Below, one piece after another: positions 16,812 through 26,458 of a stretch of DNA of 64,000 nt (position 1 is the first letter of the stretch; each line of letters begins with the position of its first letter). The notes beneath the pieces were generated by a model. That model worked only from the letters and a program-made list of their open reading frames with translations. It ran no database searches and was not told the origin of the DNA. Position numbers and translations under genes: made by a program. The stretch spans positions 62,001-126,000 of the forward strand of contig NZ_JAUSUB010000005.1 in assembly GCF_030813235.1 (NCBI RefSeq), read 5' to 3'. The stretch comes from Cytobacillus purgationiresistens. GTDB taxonomy: Bacteria; Bacillota; Bacilli; Bacillales; Cytobacillaceae.

Positions 16812-18164
16812 TTAATTCATTGCGTCAAAACCTCTCATAGCCTGTCTGGCTGCTCGTTGAAGCGGATCCCAGGTTCCATTATAAGGTGGCGCATAACTCA
16901 AGTCGAGATCCTCAATATCACGAATCGTCATACGGTTATAAAGCGCAGTGGCCAATACATCAATCCGTTTATCTACACCCTTCTCCCCAATTATTTGTCC
17001 ACCAAGCAAACGATGATTGTCACTTCTGTAAGTTAATTTTACATAAATTGGCCGTGACCCCGGATAATAACCTGCGATATCCTTTGCCTCAACTTTAACT
17101 GTTTCATAAGGAATGTTTAATGCTTTGGCTTCTTTTTCGGATAAGCCTGTTTTGCCAAGTGTCAAATTCATAAATTTCACAATGGATGAACCGGTAATAC
17201 CTTTAAATATCCGTGATTTTCCTGCCATGTTGAGCCCCGCAATACGTCCTTGTTTATTGGCAGTTGTCCCAAGCGGAATATAATCATCCCGGTCTTTTAC
17301 CATATGATATTGAAGTGCACAATCTCCAGCAGCATATATATCCTTCACACTCGTTTCCATATAGCGATTCGTTTGAATGGCTCCTTTGATGCCCGTGTTG
17401 ATCCCAGTTCCATGAATGAAAGCAGTATTCGGTTCGATTCCAATACAAATCAAGACAAGATCGGCTTTATATTCACCTTGATCCGTTCTTACCGACTCAA
17501 CAGATAGGGCGCCATTGATGGCGATCACATTCTCGTTAACAATCAGTTCAATTTGATGTTTTTTGGCTTCATCATGGATGTGTTCAGTCATATCTTGATC
17601 AAATATTTTGCCCACGTATGCACCGCGTTCAATCAGTCGCACATTCTTTCCCAAGTACTTGAAACCCTCCGCCATCTCAAGTCCTATATAACCACCACCT
17701 ATGATCGTTACATCTTGAACATCCTCCTTTAGATTGCGGATGATAGCGTTCGCATCCGGGATTGTTTTAAGGGCATGTACTCCGTTAAGGCTGGTTCCTT
17801 CCCAATTGGGGATAACCGGACTCGCTCCACTTGCAATCAACAATTTATCATATTGTAAATGAAAGGCCTTTCCAGAATGTATATGTTGACCGGAAACTGT
17901 TTTTGTTTCTGGATTTATGCTTTGTACTAGATGATTTGTTTTAGCGTCCATTCCATATTTGTCCCTAAACGTTTTGATATCTCTCGCAATCAGATCGTCT
18001 GTTGACGGAATTACTCCGCTAATGACGTAAGGAAGACCACACTGTCCGTAAGAATAAATATCACCCTGCTCAAGTATGACAATTTCCGCATCCTTGACAC
18101 TTTTGACAATTTGCATGGCTGCACTCATACCAGCTGCATCACCACCGATAATAACGTATTTCAC
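16812..18164 (-). CDS. CoA-disulfide-reductase-like FAD/NAD-dependent oxidoreductase
   Basis: A 450-residue pyridine nucleotide-disulfide oxidoreductase. The N-terminal FAD site is [18 protein letters not shown]; the redox cysteine is in YGQCGLPYV, as in coenzyme A disulfide reductases; the NAD site is [17 protein letters not shown]; the second FAD site is DIYAAGDCA. The C-terminal dimerisation domain includes [19 protein letters not shown] and ends with [15 protein letters not shown]. Such enzymes keep CoA or related low-molecular thiols reduced, or act on persulfides. The start is GTG at 18164, seven bases after AGAGGTG; the TTG at 18185 lies upstream of that ribosome binding site. It has no partner gene. 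Confidence 0.88.
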   Translation of the reverse strand: MKYVIIGGDAAGMSAAMQIVKSVKDAEIVILEQGDIYSYGQCGLPYVISGVIPSTDDLIARDIKTFRDKYGMDAKTNHLVQSINPETKTVSGQHIHSGKAFHLQYDKLLIASGASPVIPNWEGTSLNGVHALKTIPDANAIIRNLKEDVQDVTIIGGGYIGLEMAEGFKYLGKNVRLIERGAYVGKIFDQDMTEHIHDEAKKHQIELIVNENVIAINGALSVESVRTDQGEYKADLVLICIGIEPNTAFIHGTGINTGIKGAIQTNRYMETSVKDIYAAGDCALQYHMVKDRDDYIPLGTTANKQGRIAGLNMAGKSRIFKGITGSSIVKFMNLTLGKTGLSEKEAKALNIPYETVKVEAKDIAGYYPGSRPIYVKLTYRSDNHRLLGGQIIGEKGVDKRIDVLATALYNRMTIRDIEDLDLSYAPPYNGTWDPLQRAARQAMRGFDAMN

Positions 18165-18234
18165 AAATATACACCTCTTATTCAATGAGATAGATTTAAC
18201 CCTTGTAATGCTTGTTCTTTATTAGGGTTGATTA

Positions 18235-18253
18235 ATATATATATATATATATA
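18235..18253. repeat. AT dinucleotide run
   Basis: Nine AT units plus one A, upstream of the flavoprotein gene. Such runs are prone to length change. Confidence 0.7.
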
Positions 18254-18256
18254 AAT

Positions 18257-18850
18257 TTATGTTAAATTCCAAAAAACTTTGTGTATCGTTGCTCTGAATC
18301 CTAGTTCCATCTCAAAGCAAAAAAGTTTACTCTCATCACCTAATTCCTTTGCATCAAATATTTGTTTGAACCCATTCAAGTTATTACTCATCCAGTTTTT
18401 TACCCCATTAAGGAAATTTTATGATGTATATTCTGTGGTTTGTGAAAAATCCCTAAAAAACGTTGCTGATAAACAAGTGCTGGGTTTTGGGTATATTGGC
18501 TCAAATATTAAATCCTTTTTCCTGCAACACATTAGTAGAACAGTTAAACAGTAAACAAGATGTATAAAATTTTCGAATATCATGACGAGCCGAACTTGGA
18601 AGAGATACACTGCAGGCGTTTACTCCCCCATATTTCGAATACAGTGTAGCATCAACTCTTCAGTAAAAAGCCTCGGTGCTTAATTGACATCTTGTTTTGC
18701 AAATCCAACAGGAACAGGGATACCTTCGTAATCATTTCAATATGGAATGTACTAATTCTATCCCGTAAATAGGTTTCACGTCTGAGTCTTCGGTATGTTC
18801 TAAAAATATGAAATGACACAAATCCCCAAAGTATCGTTCAAGCACGACCT
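18257..18850 (-). pseudogene. Coding-like remnants of one or two unidentified decayed genes
   Basis: Two protein-like stretches appear on the minus strand. At 18680-18850, VVLERYFGDLCHFIFLEHTE continues to YGIELVHSILK, meets a stop, and resumes one frame away as NDYEGIPVPVGFAKQDVN before TAA. At 18257-18380, an open frame without start ends with DESKLFCFEMELGFRATIHK. Between them the reading frames are interrupted. I do not recognise the parent proteins. The rest of the gap up to 19279 is AT-rich and shows nothing else I can name. Confidence 0.25.
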
Positions 18851-19279
18851 ATATAAAAAAGACAATTCACTTGCAGTCAATTTAATATAATCATGACTTG
18901 TTTTCACCAAAAAACCCCCCTATTCAATAAGAAGTACTATCCCCAGAATTGAAGGAAAGTATAAGTAATCTTACATTTCCATCTCATATCTAGGAAGAAA
19001 AAGGTATGTCTTTGGATGTATAGATTTATAGGGGTATCCATTAAATTTTTAAAGAATTATATGAGTGGTATAGGCGACTACAAAGTTTCAACAATGATAA
19101 AGAAGTTATTAAAACTAAATGTTGACACAAATAATAAATGATTTAAATAAAGAAAGATCAGGCTCGTTATAACATTTGCAATCATTTGAAAATTATTATT
19201 AATTCGGCTAGAAATTTTGTATAATTAGTATATATACTATCGAATAAATGTTATTTAAGGTGAAAATGAGGTGAAATTA

Positions 19280-19834
19280 ATGATTTATAGTAAAACAGAA
19301 AAAACAATCGTATCAGATAGATTAATTCTACGTCTATTTAAAGAATCTGATGCAAAAAATGTTAGCATAATGTGCAATAATTATAATATATACAAAAGCA
19401 CATTATCTTTACCATACCCTTATTCTTTAGAATGTGCACTTTCATGGATTGTAAATCATGAGCAAAACTTTGCATTAGACCGAATGTATGAACTCGCTAT
19501 AACAGACAAAAATAGTGGACAGTTATATGGAGCTATTGCCATTTCAAATCATAAACAATACAAAAATGGTGAAATTGCTTACTGGATAGGAGAAGAATAT
19601 TGGGGAAATGGATATGGTACAGAAGCAGCCAAAGCGATGATAGAATTTGTTTTTAAAGAGAAGAATTATCATCGGGTGTATGCACGTCATTTTAAATCAA
19701 ATCCGGCATCTGGAAAGATAATGAAAAAATGTGGAATGATATACGAAGGAACTCTTAAAGACCATATTTATAAAAACGATTCTTTTGAAGATATGGTTTA
19801 TTACGGTATTATAAATCCGATGAAAAAAGTATAA
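19280..19834 (+). CDS. GNAT-family N-acetyltransferase (RimJ/RimL type)
   Basis: A 184-residue acetyltransferase that transfers acetyl from acetyl-CoA to an amine, possibly a protein N-terminus or small molecule. SDRLILRLFKESDAKNVS is the typical RimJ/RimL start; AYWIGEEYWGNGYGTEAAKAM contains the acetyl-CoA-binding loop, and YARHFKSNPASGKIMKKCGM the C-terminal motif. The ATG at 19280 lies six bases after GAGGTG and is preferred over the GTG at 19271. TATAAT-like bases at about 19219 may be its -10. It is a lone plus-strand gene with its own terminator. Confidence 0.88.
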   Translation: MIYSKTEKTIVSDRLILRLFKESDAKNVSIMCNNYNIYKSTLSLPYPYSLECALSWIVNHEQNFALDRMYELAITDKNSGQLYGAIAISNHKQYKNGEIAYWIGEEYWGNGYGTEAAKAMIEFVFKEKNYHRVYARHFKSNPASGKIMKKCGMIYEGTLKDHIYKNDSFEDMVYYGIINPMKKV

Positions 19835-19895
19835 TATGGTTGTATTTTTATTATGTAATCTTTATATATTGTTCAACAGATTATCAAAATTCAAA

Positions 19896-19926
19896 TTGGG
19901 TTGTCTATTAAGACAACCTAATTTTG
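19896..19926 (+). terminator. Terminator of the GNAT gene
   Basis: GGGTTGTCT/AGACAACCT forms a tight hairpin with a four-base loop followed by AATTTT on the plus strand. From here to 20125 I see nothing further. Confidence 0.75.
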
Positions 19927-20125
19927 TGTAGCAAATCAACAATTTTGTCCTATCCTAACAGTAGTAACAAGGATCATTTAAGACTCCATGCGAATAAATA
20001 AACTAAAATTTGTGCCTTATTGGTAGGAATTACCCTTTAAACGGGCATTAAATAACATTGTTAAACTCTTATCCAATTAAATTCGTCCTAAATCTAAGAG
20101 AATATTAGGTGAAATGTATATAAAG

Positions 20126-20251
20126 TTAATCCATTGATTTGCTACATGTAAAACAATACAAAGATTCATATATGAATACTCCATTTAGAAATCCGTCCAA
20201 ACAGTATATTTCTTTTTTACATTTACAACACTTCCCAACTAATTCTCTCAT
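20126..20251 (-). CDS. Small 41-residue zinc-ribbon protein
   Basis: The ATG at 20251 is preceded by a very strong AGAGGAGG ribosome binding site with good spacing; an upstream in-frame extension to 20356 lies before that site and is unlikely to be translated. The protein has CCKCKK near the start and CFTCSK near the end, a two-knuckle cysteine arrangement that should bind one zinc ion, with EIYCLDGFLNGVF between. The function is unknown. It lies downstream of a broken kinase gene in the same direction. Confidence 0.7.
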   Translation of the reverse strand: MRELVGKCCKCKKEIYCLDGFLNGVFIYESLYCFTCSKSMD

Positions 20252-20374
20252 TCTTATTCCTCCTCTTTGAATGAAAATCCTTAATCTTTTCGTTACCTTC
20301 GGAGCCCTTATTATCATGTGGGTGGGGAGTATTCTCTGTTGAGCACTATTTGACATGAGGGTCCGAACTATTCA

Positions 20375-20881
20375 CTATTGTCTTCGCCCGATTATCTCCT
20401 CGATCTCTTTATTAGTAAAGATCATATGTGCTTTATGATTATACGGTTTTAGAATATTAATTATATTATCCCTCTCATAATCTTCGTAGTCTTTATTCCA
20501 TTGAAACATCTTGTTTAGCAGTTTTAAAGTGGACTTGTAATGAGAATTTTCAATCTTTAATTTCTGAAGGAAATATCTTTTTATTATTCTGAGTACTCTT
20601 TTTTAATATGGGATATTTAAAACGATGATATGGTCTGCTTGTTGAAAGGCTGGTTCAAGCCATCGATGCTGCGCCCCTTCTATAATCCATTGATTCAACT
20701 TTAATATGTTGTCTAAGCTGGCATTTCTCCCCTCAGGGGATCGGCGAACATCTCCGTTTTCATGCCTTTCCCAAACAAGGTAATCTAATTCAAACATCGG
20801 TATTGAAAGTGAAGCCGACAACTTTTTGGCTAACGTTGTTTTCCCGCTGCCTACTGCTCCGATTATATGAATTTTCCCCAT
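20375..20881 (-). pseudogene. P-loop kinase (FlaR/adenylate-kinase-like) broken by one in-frame stop
   Basis: The frame starts at ATG 20881 with MGKIHIIGAVGSGKTTLAKK (complete Walker A) and includes IPMFELDYLVWERHENGDVRR and QWIIEGAQHRW, as in DNA topology modulation protein FlaR-like kinases. A TAA at 20603-20605 interrupts it after VLNIPY; the same frame then stays open for another 75 codons (KRVLRIIKRYFLQ...; MFQWNKDYEDYERD; IFTNKEIEEIIGR) to TAG at 20375. This continuation is typical of the family's C-terminal half, so a single nonsense change explains the break. A truncated 92-residue product could still be made but would lack the lid and C-terminal helices. Confidence 0.8.
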
Positions 20882-20940
20882 TAATAACACCGCCATCAAA
20901 TAGTTTGTGCGTTTCAACCAAGCGCAAAAAAAAATCACCG

Positions 20941-20974
20941 AATAAATAAAACCGAGTTATACTTACAAACCCGG
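20941..20974 (-). terminator. Terminator of the Gfo/Idh/MocA gene
   Basis: CCGGGTT/AACTCGG stem followed on the minus strand by TTTTATTTATT, just after the oxidoreductase stop codon. Confidence 0.7.
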
Positions 20975-20991
20975 CTTCTTTTCTGGAAATT

Positions 20992-21930
20992 TTATTTAAG
21001 CAGTGCTTCTAAAACTTTCTGAACCTCGTATCCATCTTGGAAGTTAACTAAATGACCCTTTTCTCCACCGATTACCTTCAGAAGCTCATCGACTAGTGAC
21101 ATCTCAACCATGTCTTCAACTGTAACCAACTCACTAGCACATGTACCTCTTGTCTGTACAAGCTCTCTCCAATTCCTTAAATCGAGCGTTCCTTCGTTTC
21201 CAAAAAACTTTAATGATAGATGTTCCTTTTGTCCAACTCCGCTTGTTCCGTTGAATATCACAGGCACACCATTTCCAAGCTCTAACCTTGCAACAAAACC
21301 TGTTTCACAACTCGTTCCATCTGATGGATAATCGACAATCGATGAGATCACCTTTAATTCACCAAATAGCGAGTGAATTAATTGAATGAAATGAGGGCTT
21401 ACCTCTCTAATAAACCCGCCTTGCTCCCGGCTGGAAATCCAATCATTTTGCTGCCATCGCCGGGGCCAGTCTGTGAAATGCATATTCATTTCAATCCTTT
21501 TTAGGTGACCTATTTCACAAGCTTGAACTTTATTATGTATTACATATTTTTCACTGCTATATGCCAATGGAAAATTCATCGCATGAACGAGATTGGATTG
21601 GCTTGCTGCCTCTTTCATTTCAGCTGCTTCCTCAATCGTATTCGCTAGCGGCTTTTCACAAAGGATATGCTTGCCGCTTTTAATGATATCAAGAGCAATT
21701 TGATGGTGATACTTTGGCGGTACAGCTACATATACTAAGTCGATTGTTTGATCGTTTAACATCTGTAAATGATTTGTATATAAATCGGCGGCTGGTACCT
21801 CGCGAGAGACTGCTTGAAGTCTATCTTCATTCATATCACAAAGTGCACTCACTTCCGTTTGATCATTTTCTAAGAAACTTTTTAAAATCCTTTCACCTAT
21901 TGCCCCGACGCCAATCATGCCTACTTTCAT
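20992..21930 (-). CDS. Gfo/Idh/MocA-family oxidoreductase
   Basis: A 312-residue NAD(P)-dependent dehydrogenase. The N-terminal Rossmann domain starts VGMIGVGAIGERIL; the catalytic-lysine motif is ILCEKPLANTIEEA; the C-terminal alpha/beta domain contains GGFIREVSPHFIQLIHSLFG with a likely catalytic His. These enzymes oxidise or reduce sugar, inositol or amino-acid derivatives; the substrate cannot be inferred. It is divergently placed from the MBL hydrolase gene at 22094 and ends at its own terminator. Confidence 0.88.
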   Translation of the reverse strand: MKVGMIGVGAIGERILKSFLENDQTEVSALCDMNEDRLQAVSREVPAADLYTNHLQMLNDQTIDLVYVAVPPKYHHQIALDIIKSGKHILCEKPLANTIEEAAEMKEAASQSNLVHAMNFPLAYSSEKYVIHNKVQACEIGHLKRIEMNMHFTDWPRRWQQNDWISSREQGGFIREVSPHFIQLIHSLFGELKVISSIVDYPSDGTSCETGFVARLELGNGVPVIFNGTSGVGQKEHLSLKFFGNEGTLDLRNWRELVQTRGTCASELVTVEDMVEMSLVDELLKVIGGEKGHLVNFQDGYEVQKVLEALLK

Positions 21931-22093
21931 ATGATCTCTCCCTTATGTATTAAAAATTTTGAATATTCCTCTTTCGAAAATTATACCGCTTTTTTTAACA
22001 GTATGGGGGATTAAAAATAGAAAATCAGTTGATTTAGAGGATTTTCCAATAGAAAAGATTAATATAAATAGTAACAGTATTTGAAAGGATGAG

Positions 22094-22927
22094 ATGATGA
22101 ATAAAGAAGATCTAAAAATTGTACGGGTGCCTATTCCAACTCCTACATTATGGCCACATACGACAACTAATAGTTATTTAGTTGGAAATGAGAAGGAAAC
22201 CATATTAATAGACGCTGGCTATGACCAGCCGGAAACAAAAGCAGTACTGGAGCAAGCCCTTATCGATCATGAATTAGCTCAGCCGAAGTCAATTATCTTA
22301 ACCCACTTCCATAAGGACCATGCACCTGGTGTCCTGCAGCTCACAGAGTGGGAGGCCACGATCTTTTGTCACACAAATGAGAAAGACGATATGTTGCATT
22401 CGATTTCTCCGCTGAAGACGCTTAAATTCTTGGAGGACGGAGACCAAATCTCAGTCGCAAATCATACTATTCAGATTTTACATTGTCCGGGGCATACGTC
22501 AGGACAATTAAATCTCTATATTCCCGCTACCGGTATTCTAATTGCTGGTGACAATTTCATTGAAAAAGGAACATCATGGATTGGCACACCAGATGGGAAT
22601 GTTAGCGATTATCTTCAAACCTTAAATAGATTAAAAGAACTTATTATCTCAAAAATCGGTCCAGGACATGGCGACTGGCTGCTCAATCCTTATGAACATA
22701 TTGATTTCGTCATTGGCAGAAGGCTGCAGCGTGAAGAACAAATCAAATCATTGCTGCAGGAGCATGGTCCATTATCTGCAGAGTCATTAGCGCAAAAAAT
22801 ATATCAAGATCATGTACATCCAAGTATATTAGAGGTAGCAAAACGGACGACTGAAGCACATCTTATTAAATTAGAACAAGATGGGCTAGCCTTCCGAACA
22901 GGATCGGATTATCAACTAAAAGATTAA
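22094..22927 (+). CDS. MBL-fold metallohydrolase
   Basis: A 277-residue metallo-beta-lactamase-fold hydrolase. Metal ligands are in LTHFHKDHAPG (HXHXDH-like, with FHKDH), LHCPGHTSGQLN and LIAGDNF. The C-terminal 80 residues form a winged-helix-like tail (EQIKSLLQEHGPLSAES) as in the lactamase_B_2/LACTB2 group, which acts on nucleic acid or thioesters. The ribosome binding site GAAAGG precedes a double ATG, so the second ATG at 22097 is also possible. Its last four bases overlap the end of the NUDIX gene on the other strand. Confidence 0.88.
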   Translation: MMNKEDLKIVRVPIPTPTLWPHTTTNSYLVGNEKETILIDAGYDQPETKAVLEQALIDHELAQPKSIILTHFHKDHAPGVLQLTEWEATIFCHTNEKDDMLHSISPLKTLKFLEDGDQISVANHTIQILHCPGHTSGQLNLYIPATGILIAGDNFIEKGTSWIGTPDGNVSDYLQTLNRLKELIISKIGPGHGDWLLNPYEHIDFVIGRRLQREEQIKSLLQEHGPLSAESLAQKIYQDHVHPSILEVAKRTTEAHLIKLEQDGLAFRTGSDYQLKD

Positions 22928-23559
22928 TCTATGGGTTTCCCCTGTCGAATTTTCACCAATGCATTTAATGCTAGAACGGTAGGCTTGATCATTTTCAATT
23001 TACCTTCTTTATACGCAGCTAATGCAGCTTCAGGGGTAATCCAAAATGCCTCTTCAATTTCATATACATCCGGCATAGGATTTTGTCCCTCTGGAAGTTG
23101 GGCAATAAAGAACCGAGTATCAAATCGATAAGGGCTACTCTCTGGAGTGATTTTATGACCCATATATTTGAATTTATTACAATCAAGGATTAGCTGATGA
23201 TCGCTCATTATATCAAAAAAGGTAATTTTCCCATCGAGCAGGAGTCTGCGGTACTCATTCATGTTTGCGGTCTCCATCTGACAGGGTGAACCGTCCTCCT
23301 TTGTAGCAAGATTAACTCCGACTTCTTCGAATAGCTCTCGAGCAGCTGCTACATAATGCGCTGGACTAAACTGATAGCTGTCATTCATATTAATTAATTG
23401 GCCAGTTATAACAGGATAATCACTTTTATCCAACGAACCGCCCGGGAACACATAATGTCCAGCTAAAAATTTCATCGTTGCTGGACGCTTGGTTAAAAAC
23501 ACTTTAGTCTCGTTATCGATTAATACAACTGTTGATGCAGGTTTAGGGGTTACATACAC
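22924..23559 (-). CDS. NUDIX hydrolase
   Basis: A 211-residue NUDIX protein. The box is split as in the NUDT7/NUDT19 kind: GHYVFPGGSLDKSDYP, an insert, then AARELFEEVGVNLA (REXXEEXG core). NUDT7/NUDT19-type members hydrolyse CoA esters, which would fit a window full of acyl-CoA metabolism, but the sequence alone supports only a diphosphatase. It converges with the MBL hydrolase gene and overlaps it by four bases. Confidence 0.85.
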   Translation of the reverse strand: MYVTPKPASTVVLIDNETKVFLTKRPATMKFLAGHYVFPGGSLDKSDYPVITGQLINMNDSYQFSPAHYVAAARELFEEVGVNLATKEDGSPCQMETANMNEYRRLLLDGKITFFDIMSDHQLILDCNKFKYMGHKITPESSPYRFDTRFFIAQLPEGQNPMPDVYEIEEAFWITPEAALAAYKEGKLKMIKPTVLALNALVKIRQGKPID

Positions 23560-23675
23560 ATATTTCCCACCTTTCTTTTTACATAGAAAGCTATATTATT
23601 ATATATTCCTTATCCTTTCGTTTATCCCTTTCTTTAATTTTACAAAACAATTAAATAATTAATGTAGAGTCTACT

Positions 23676-24923
23676 TTAATCCCTCACTTGACCATTGCCC
23701 AAAATCGTATATTTACTAGAGGTCAGCGCTTCCAGTCCCATTGGACCTCTCACATGTAGCTTCTGTGTACTAATGCCTATTTCTGCTCCGAAACCGAATT
23801 CAAATCCATCTGTAAATCGAGTGGACGCATTATGGTAAACAGCAGCTGCATCCACATTATTGAGGAATAATGCTGCATTCCTATCATTCTCAGTAATTAT
23901 TGCTTCAGAATGCTTCGTTCCGTACTGGTTAATATGGACAATCGCCTCTTCAATAGATGACACTACTTTAACACTTATGCTGAGACCCAAATACTCTGCC
24001 GCCCAGTCTTGCTCTGTTGCTTGAATCGCTCCATTAAATTTATTGCAAACCGTTTCATCTCCGTGGATACTTACTCCCCTATTCCTTAATACATTCAATA
24101 AATTCTCGCCAAATTTCTCGAACCATTTAGAATGAATCACCAGTGATTCGGTTGCGTTACAAACAGATGGGCGCTGTGTTTTTCCATTGATAACAAGTTT
24201 TTCTGCCATCCCCTCATCGGCCGTTTCATCAATATATATATGACAGTTTCCAGCACCGGTTTCTATCACAGGTACCGAGGCTTCTTTGATCACTGTATCT
24301 ATTAATTCCTTACCTCCTCTTGGAATTAATACATCTAGATACTCATTTAAATGAAACAATTCCTTCGCTGTTTCTCTGCTTGTATCCTCGATTAATTGGA
24401 CGGCCTCAGGGGATATATCACATTGCTCAAGCGCGGTATGAATCGTACGGACCAATGCCCTATTTGATAAAAGCGCAGATGAGCTGCCTCTCAACAGAAG
24501 AGCATTTCCTGTTTTCAAAGCAAGGGTAGCAGCATCGATTGTTACGTTTGGCCTTGCTTCATAGATCATCCCGATCACTCCAATCGGCACTCTTTTCTTC
24601 TTAATCATTAATCCATTTTCTTTCTCTATTGCTTCGATGATTTCCCCAATAGGATCTTGCAAATCTATTAATTGACTAATTGCATCAGCCATAACCTGAA
24701 TCCGTTCCTTATTAAGCATCATCCTATCTAATAGGCTATCCTGTATTCCTTTTTGCTTTCCTCTTCGGATGTCTTTTTCATTTTCATAGAGAATGGCTCG
24801 CTCGTCCTCAATCAATTGGTCAGCTATTTTCTTCAATGCTTCATTTTTTTGATCAGCAGATAATGTCCCTAACTCATAACTGACTTTTTTAGCCAATTTT
24901 CCTTTTTCAATAACCTCGTTCAT
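23676..24923 (-). CDS. proA: Gamma-glutamyl phosphate reductase (proline biosynthesis)
   Basis: A 415-residue ProA. It reduces gamma-glutamyl phosphate to glutamate semialdehyde with NADPH. Signature segments are [38 protein letters not shown], and the catalytic cysteine in [12 protein letters not shown]; the C-terminal [20 protein letters not shown] is also typical. It lies 19 bases after proB in the T-box-controlled operon. Confidence 0.97.
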   Translation of the reverse strand: MNEVIEKGKLAKKVSYELGTLSADQKNEALKKIADQLIEDERAILYENEKDIRRGKQKGIQDSLLDRMMLNKERIQVMADAISQLIDLQDPIGEIIEAIEKENGLMIKKKRVPIGVIGMIYEARPNVTIDAATLALKTGNALLLRGSSSALLSNRALVRTIHTALEQCDISPEAVQLIEDTSRETAKELFHLNEYLDVLIPRGGKELIDTVIKEASVPVIETGAGNCHIYIDETADEGMAEKLVINGKTQRPSVCNATESLVIHSKWFEKFGENLLNVLRNRGVSIHGDETVCNKFNGAIQATEQDWAAEYLGLSISVKVVSSIEEAIVHINQYGTKHSEAIITENDRNAALFLNNVDAAAVYHNASTRFTDGFEFGFGAEIGISTQKLHVRGPMGLEALTSSKYTILGNGQVRD

Positions 24924-24942
24924 GCAATGACCCCCTATATGG

Positions 24943-26031
24943 TTATATTCTTACCCATTTATTCCGATGGATGACTTCGTTCGAAGACAAGTAATATGGT
25001 TTATCGTTTATTAAAATGCATTTTTTAAGTTCCTCAGATGAGCAGCTGACTTCTCCTTTACCTATGACCTTATGAGCGGAAACCACCTCCACGACATCCC
25101 CTTTTTGGAAATCACCGTTAATTTCATTTACTCCTGCCGGCAATAAACTTTTCCCCTTGAGTAAGATTGCTTCCTCTGCTCCTTTATCTATATAAATTTT
25201 CCCCGTTACTTTTGAATGAAAAGCGATCCATTGTCTGCGTGTATTAATCACGGGCAGTCGTTCATTTTCAATATACGTTCCATCACCTTTTCCTTTTATT
25301 ATATTAATTAATTTTTCTTTCCCAAATTCTTTACCAATAAACACTGGGACACCTAATGAGCAGGCTGTTTTTGCAGCATTTAGTTTTGATTTCATTCCTC
25401 CTGTACCGATTTTCGATCCCGAACCCTTTGCAGCCTCTAGAATTTCCTCGGTAATACATTCTAAATAGTCAAACTTTTTCGCACGGGGGTTTACCTTTGG
25501 ATTGGCATTATAAATACCGTTAATGTCTGTTAAAATTATCAGATGATCTGCATGCACCAAACCGCTTACAAGAGCAGAAAGCATGTCATTATCACCAAAT
25601 GTTAATTCTTCTACTGAAACCGTATCATTTTCGTTAATAATTGGTAGAATCCTTCTTTCCAATAACTCCATTAATGTTTCATAAGCATTTTTATAACGAA
25701 GCCTATCTGAAAAGTCTGATCTTGTTAATAAGATTTGCGCTGGTGTAATTTGATAATCTAAAAACCTTTTCATATAAGCTTGTATTAATAATCCTTGACC
25801 TACCGCTGCTGCAGCCTGTTTCCCTTTTAATGTAATCGGACGTGATGAGTAGCCTAATTGAGCAAAGCCTGCTGCTACAGCTCCGGAAGAAACAACAATT
25901 ACTTCATGGCCTTCTTTCCGCAATTGCGCAATTGCATCAACATGGTCGGTAAACTTCATATCATCAATTTGAGCTTTTTCATTTGTTAGTGAACTGCTGC
26001 CGATTTTAACTACTATCCTCATTCTTCCCAT
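24943..26031 (-). CDS. proB: Glutamate 5-kinase (proline biosynthesis)
   Basis: A 362-residue ProB, the first proline-specific enzyme; it phosphorylates glutamate. The amino-acid kinase domain starts [11 protein letters not shown] and includes [34 protein letters not shown] and [13 protein letters not shown]; the C-terminal PUA domain ends the protein. The open frame extends to 26124, but that extra part is translated from an intergenic repeat. The ATG at 26031 has AAGAGGG nine bases upstream and gives a normal ProB start ([11 protein letters not shown]), so I use it. A proline T-box lies upstream. Confidence 0.95.
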   Translation of the reverse strand: MGRMRIVVKIGSSSLTNEKAQIDDMKFTDHVDAIAQLRKEGHEVIVVSSGAVAAGFAQLGYSSRPITLKGKQAAAAVGQGLLIQAYMKRFLDYQITPAQILLTRSDFSDRLRYKNAYETLMELLERRILPIINENDTVSVEELTFGDNDMLSALVSGLVHADHLIILTDINGIYNANPKVNPRAKKFDYLECITEEILEAAKGSGSKIGTGGMKSKLNAAKTACSLGVPVFIGKEFGKEKLINIIKGKGDGTYIENERLPVINTRRQWIAFHSKVTGKIYIDKGAEEAILLKGKSLLPAGVNEINGDFQKGDVVEVVSAHKVIGKGEVSCSSEELKKCILINDKPYYLSSNEVIHRNKWVRI

Positions 26032-26059
26032 ACATGACATCCCTCTTCTATTTCTAATA

Positions 26060-26131
26060 AGAAAAGTGCAAGCGCCTTGCTCACCCTCAGGCTTAGACCA
26101 TAGCGGGGGTAGGCGCTGGAGCAAGACATTT
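26060..26131 (-). repeat. Intergenic repeat copy C, between the T-box and proB
   Basis: On the minus strand it reads TCTTGCTCCAGCGCCTACCC ... GAGGGTGAGCAAGGCGCTTG, matching both ends of copy B at 46004. It sits between the T-box terminator and the proB ribosome binding site, so it becomes part of the proBA mRNA. Confidence 0.6.
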
Positions 26132-26171
26132 TCCTAGCTTATAAAAATTTATTCTCTTATCTAAAAAAACA

Positions 26172-26411
26172 CAAAAAAACCCTCTTGTCCTCGTTATTAA
26201 GGACGAAAGGGTTTCTCGTGGTACCACCTTAATTGGATGTTTTCACATCCCACTTGACGAAATAACGCTTCGGAAGCGCCGGTGGATTTGCCACCGGACT
26301 CGGGAGGAAGGTTCTGCGGATTGCTGTGACGAAATTTTTCAGCTCATAAATTTCGCTCTCTTTTCACATCAAGGACCCGCATACTAGCCCTCCGTTAATG
26401 TTCGTTGATTT
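26172..26411 (-). promoter_or_regulatory. T-box riboswitch, proline specific (CCU), controlling proBA
   Basis: The minus strand carries the conserved T-box AGGTGGTACCACG (26217-26229) between an antiterminator region and a terminator hairpin with a U-run (26172-26215). Stem I pairs TGCGG with CCGCA; its internal loop has AGTA on the 5' side and GAACCT on the 3' side, giving the specifier CCU (26309-26311), a proline codon. Uncharged tRNA-Pro should therefore prevent termination and switch on proB and proA. The GAGAG motif and stem III are also visible. Confidence 0.93.
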
Positions 26412-26417
26412 TTAAAT

Positions 26418-26446
26418 ATTATGACTATTTTTTCGTAAAAAGTCAA
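26418..26446 (-). promoter_or_regulatory. Sigma-A promoter of the proBA T-box leader
   Basis: TTGACT (26441-26446) and CATAAT (26418-26423) on the minus strand are separated by 17 bases, and transcription would start just before the T-box stem I. Confidence 0.7.
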
Positions 26447-26458
26447 TATAGAAATCAA

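Noticed and set aside
18279-18554. Plus-strand open frame of 91 codons
   Set aside because: No ribosome binding site and no recognisable motif; it overlaps coding-like remnants on the other strand.
26032-26124. N-terminal extension of proB
   Set aside because: The extra residues derive from an intergenic repeat; ribosome binding site and family start place translation at 26031.
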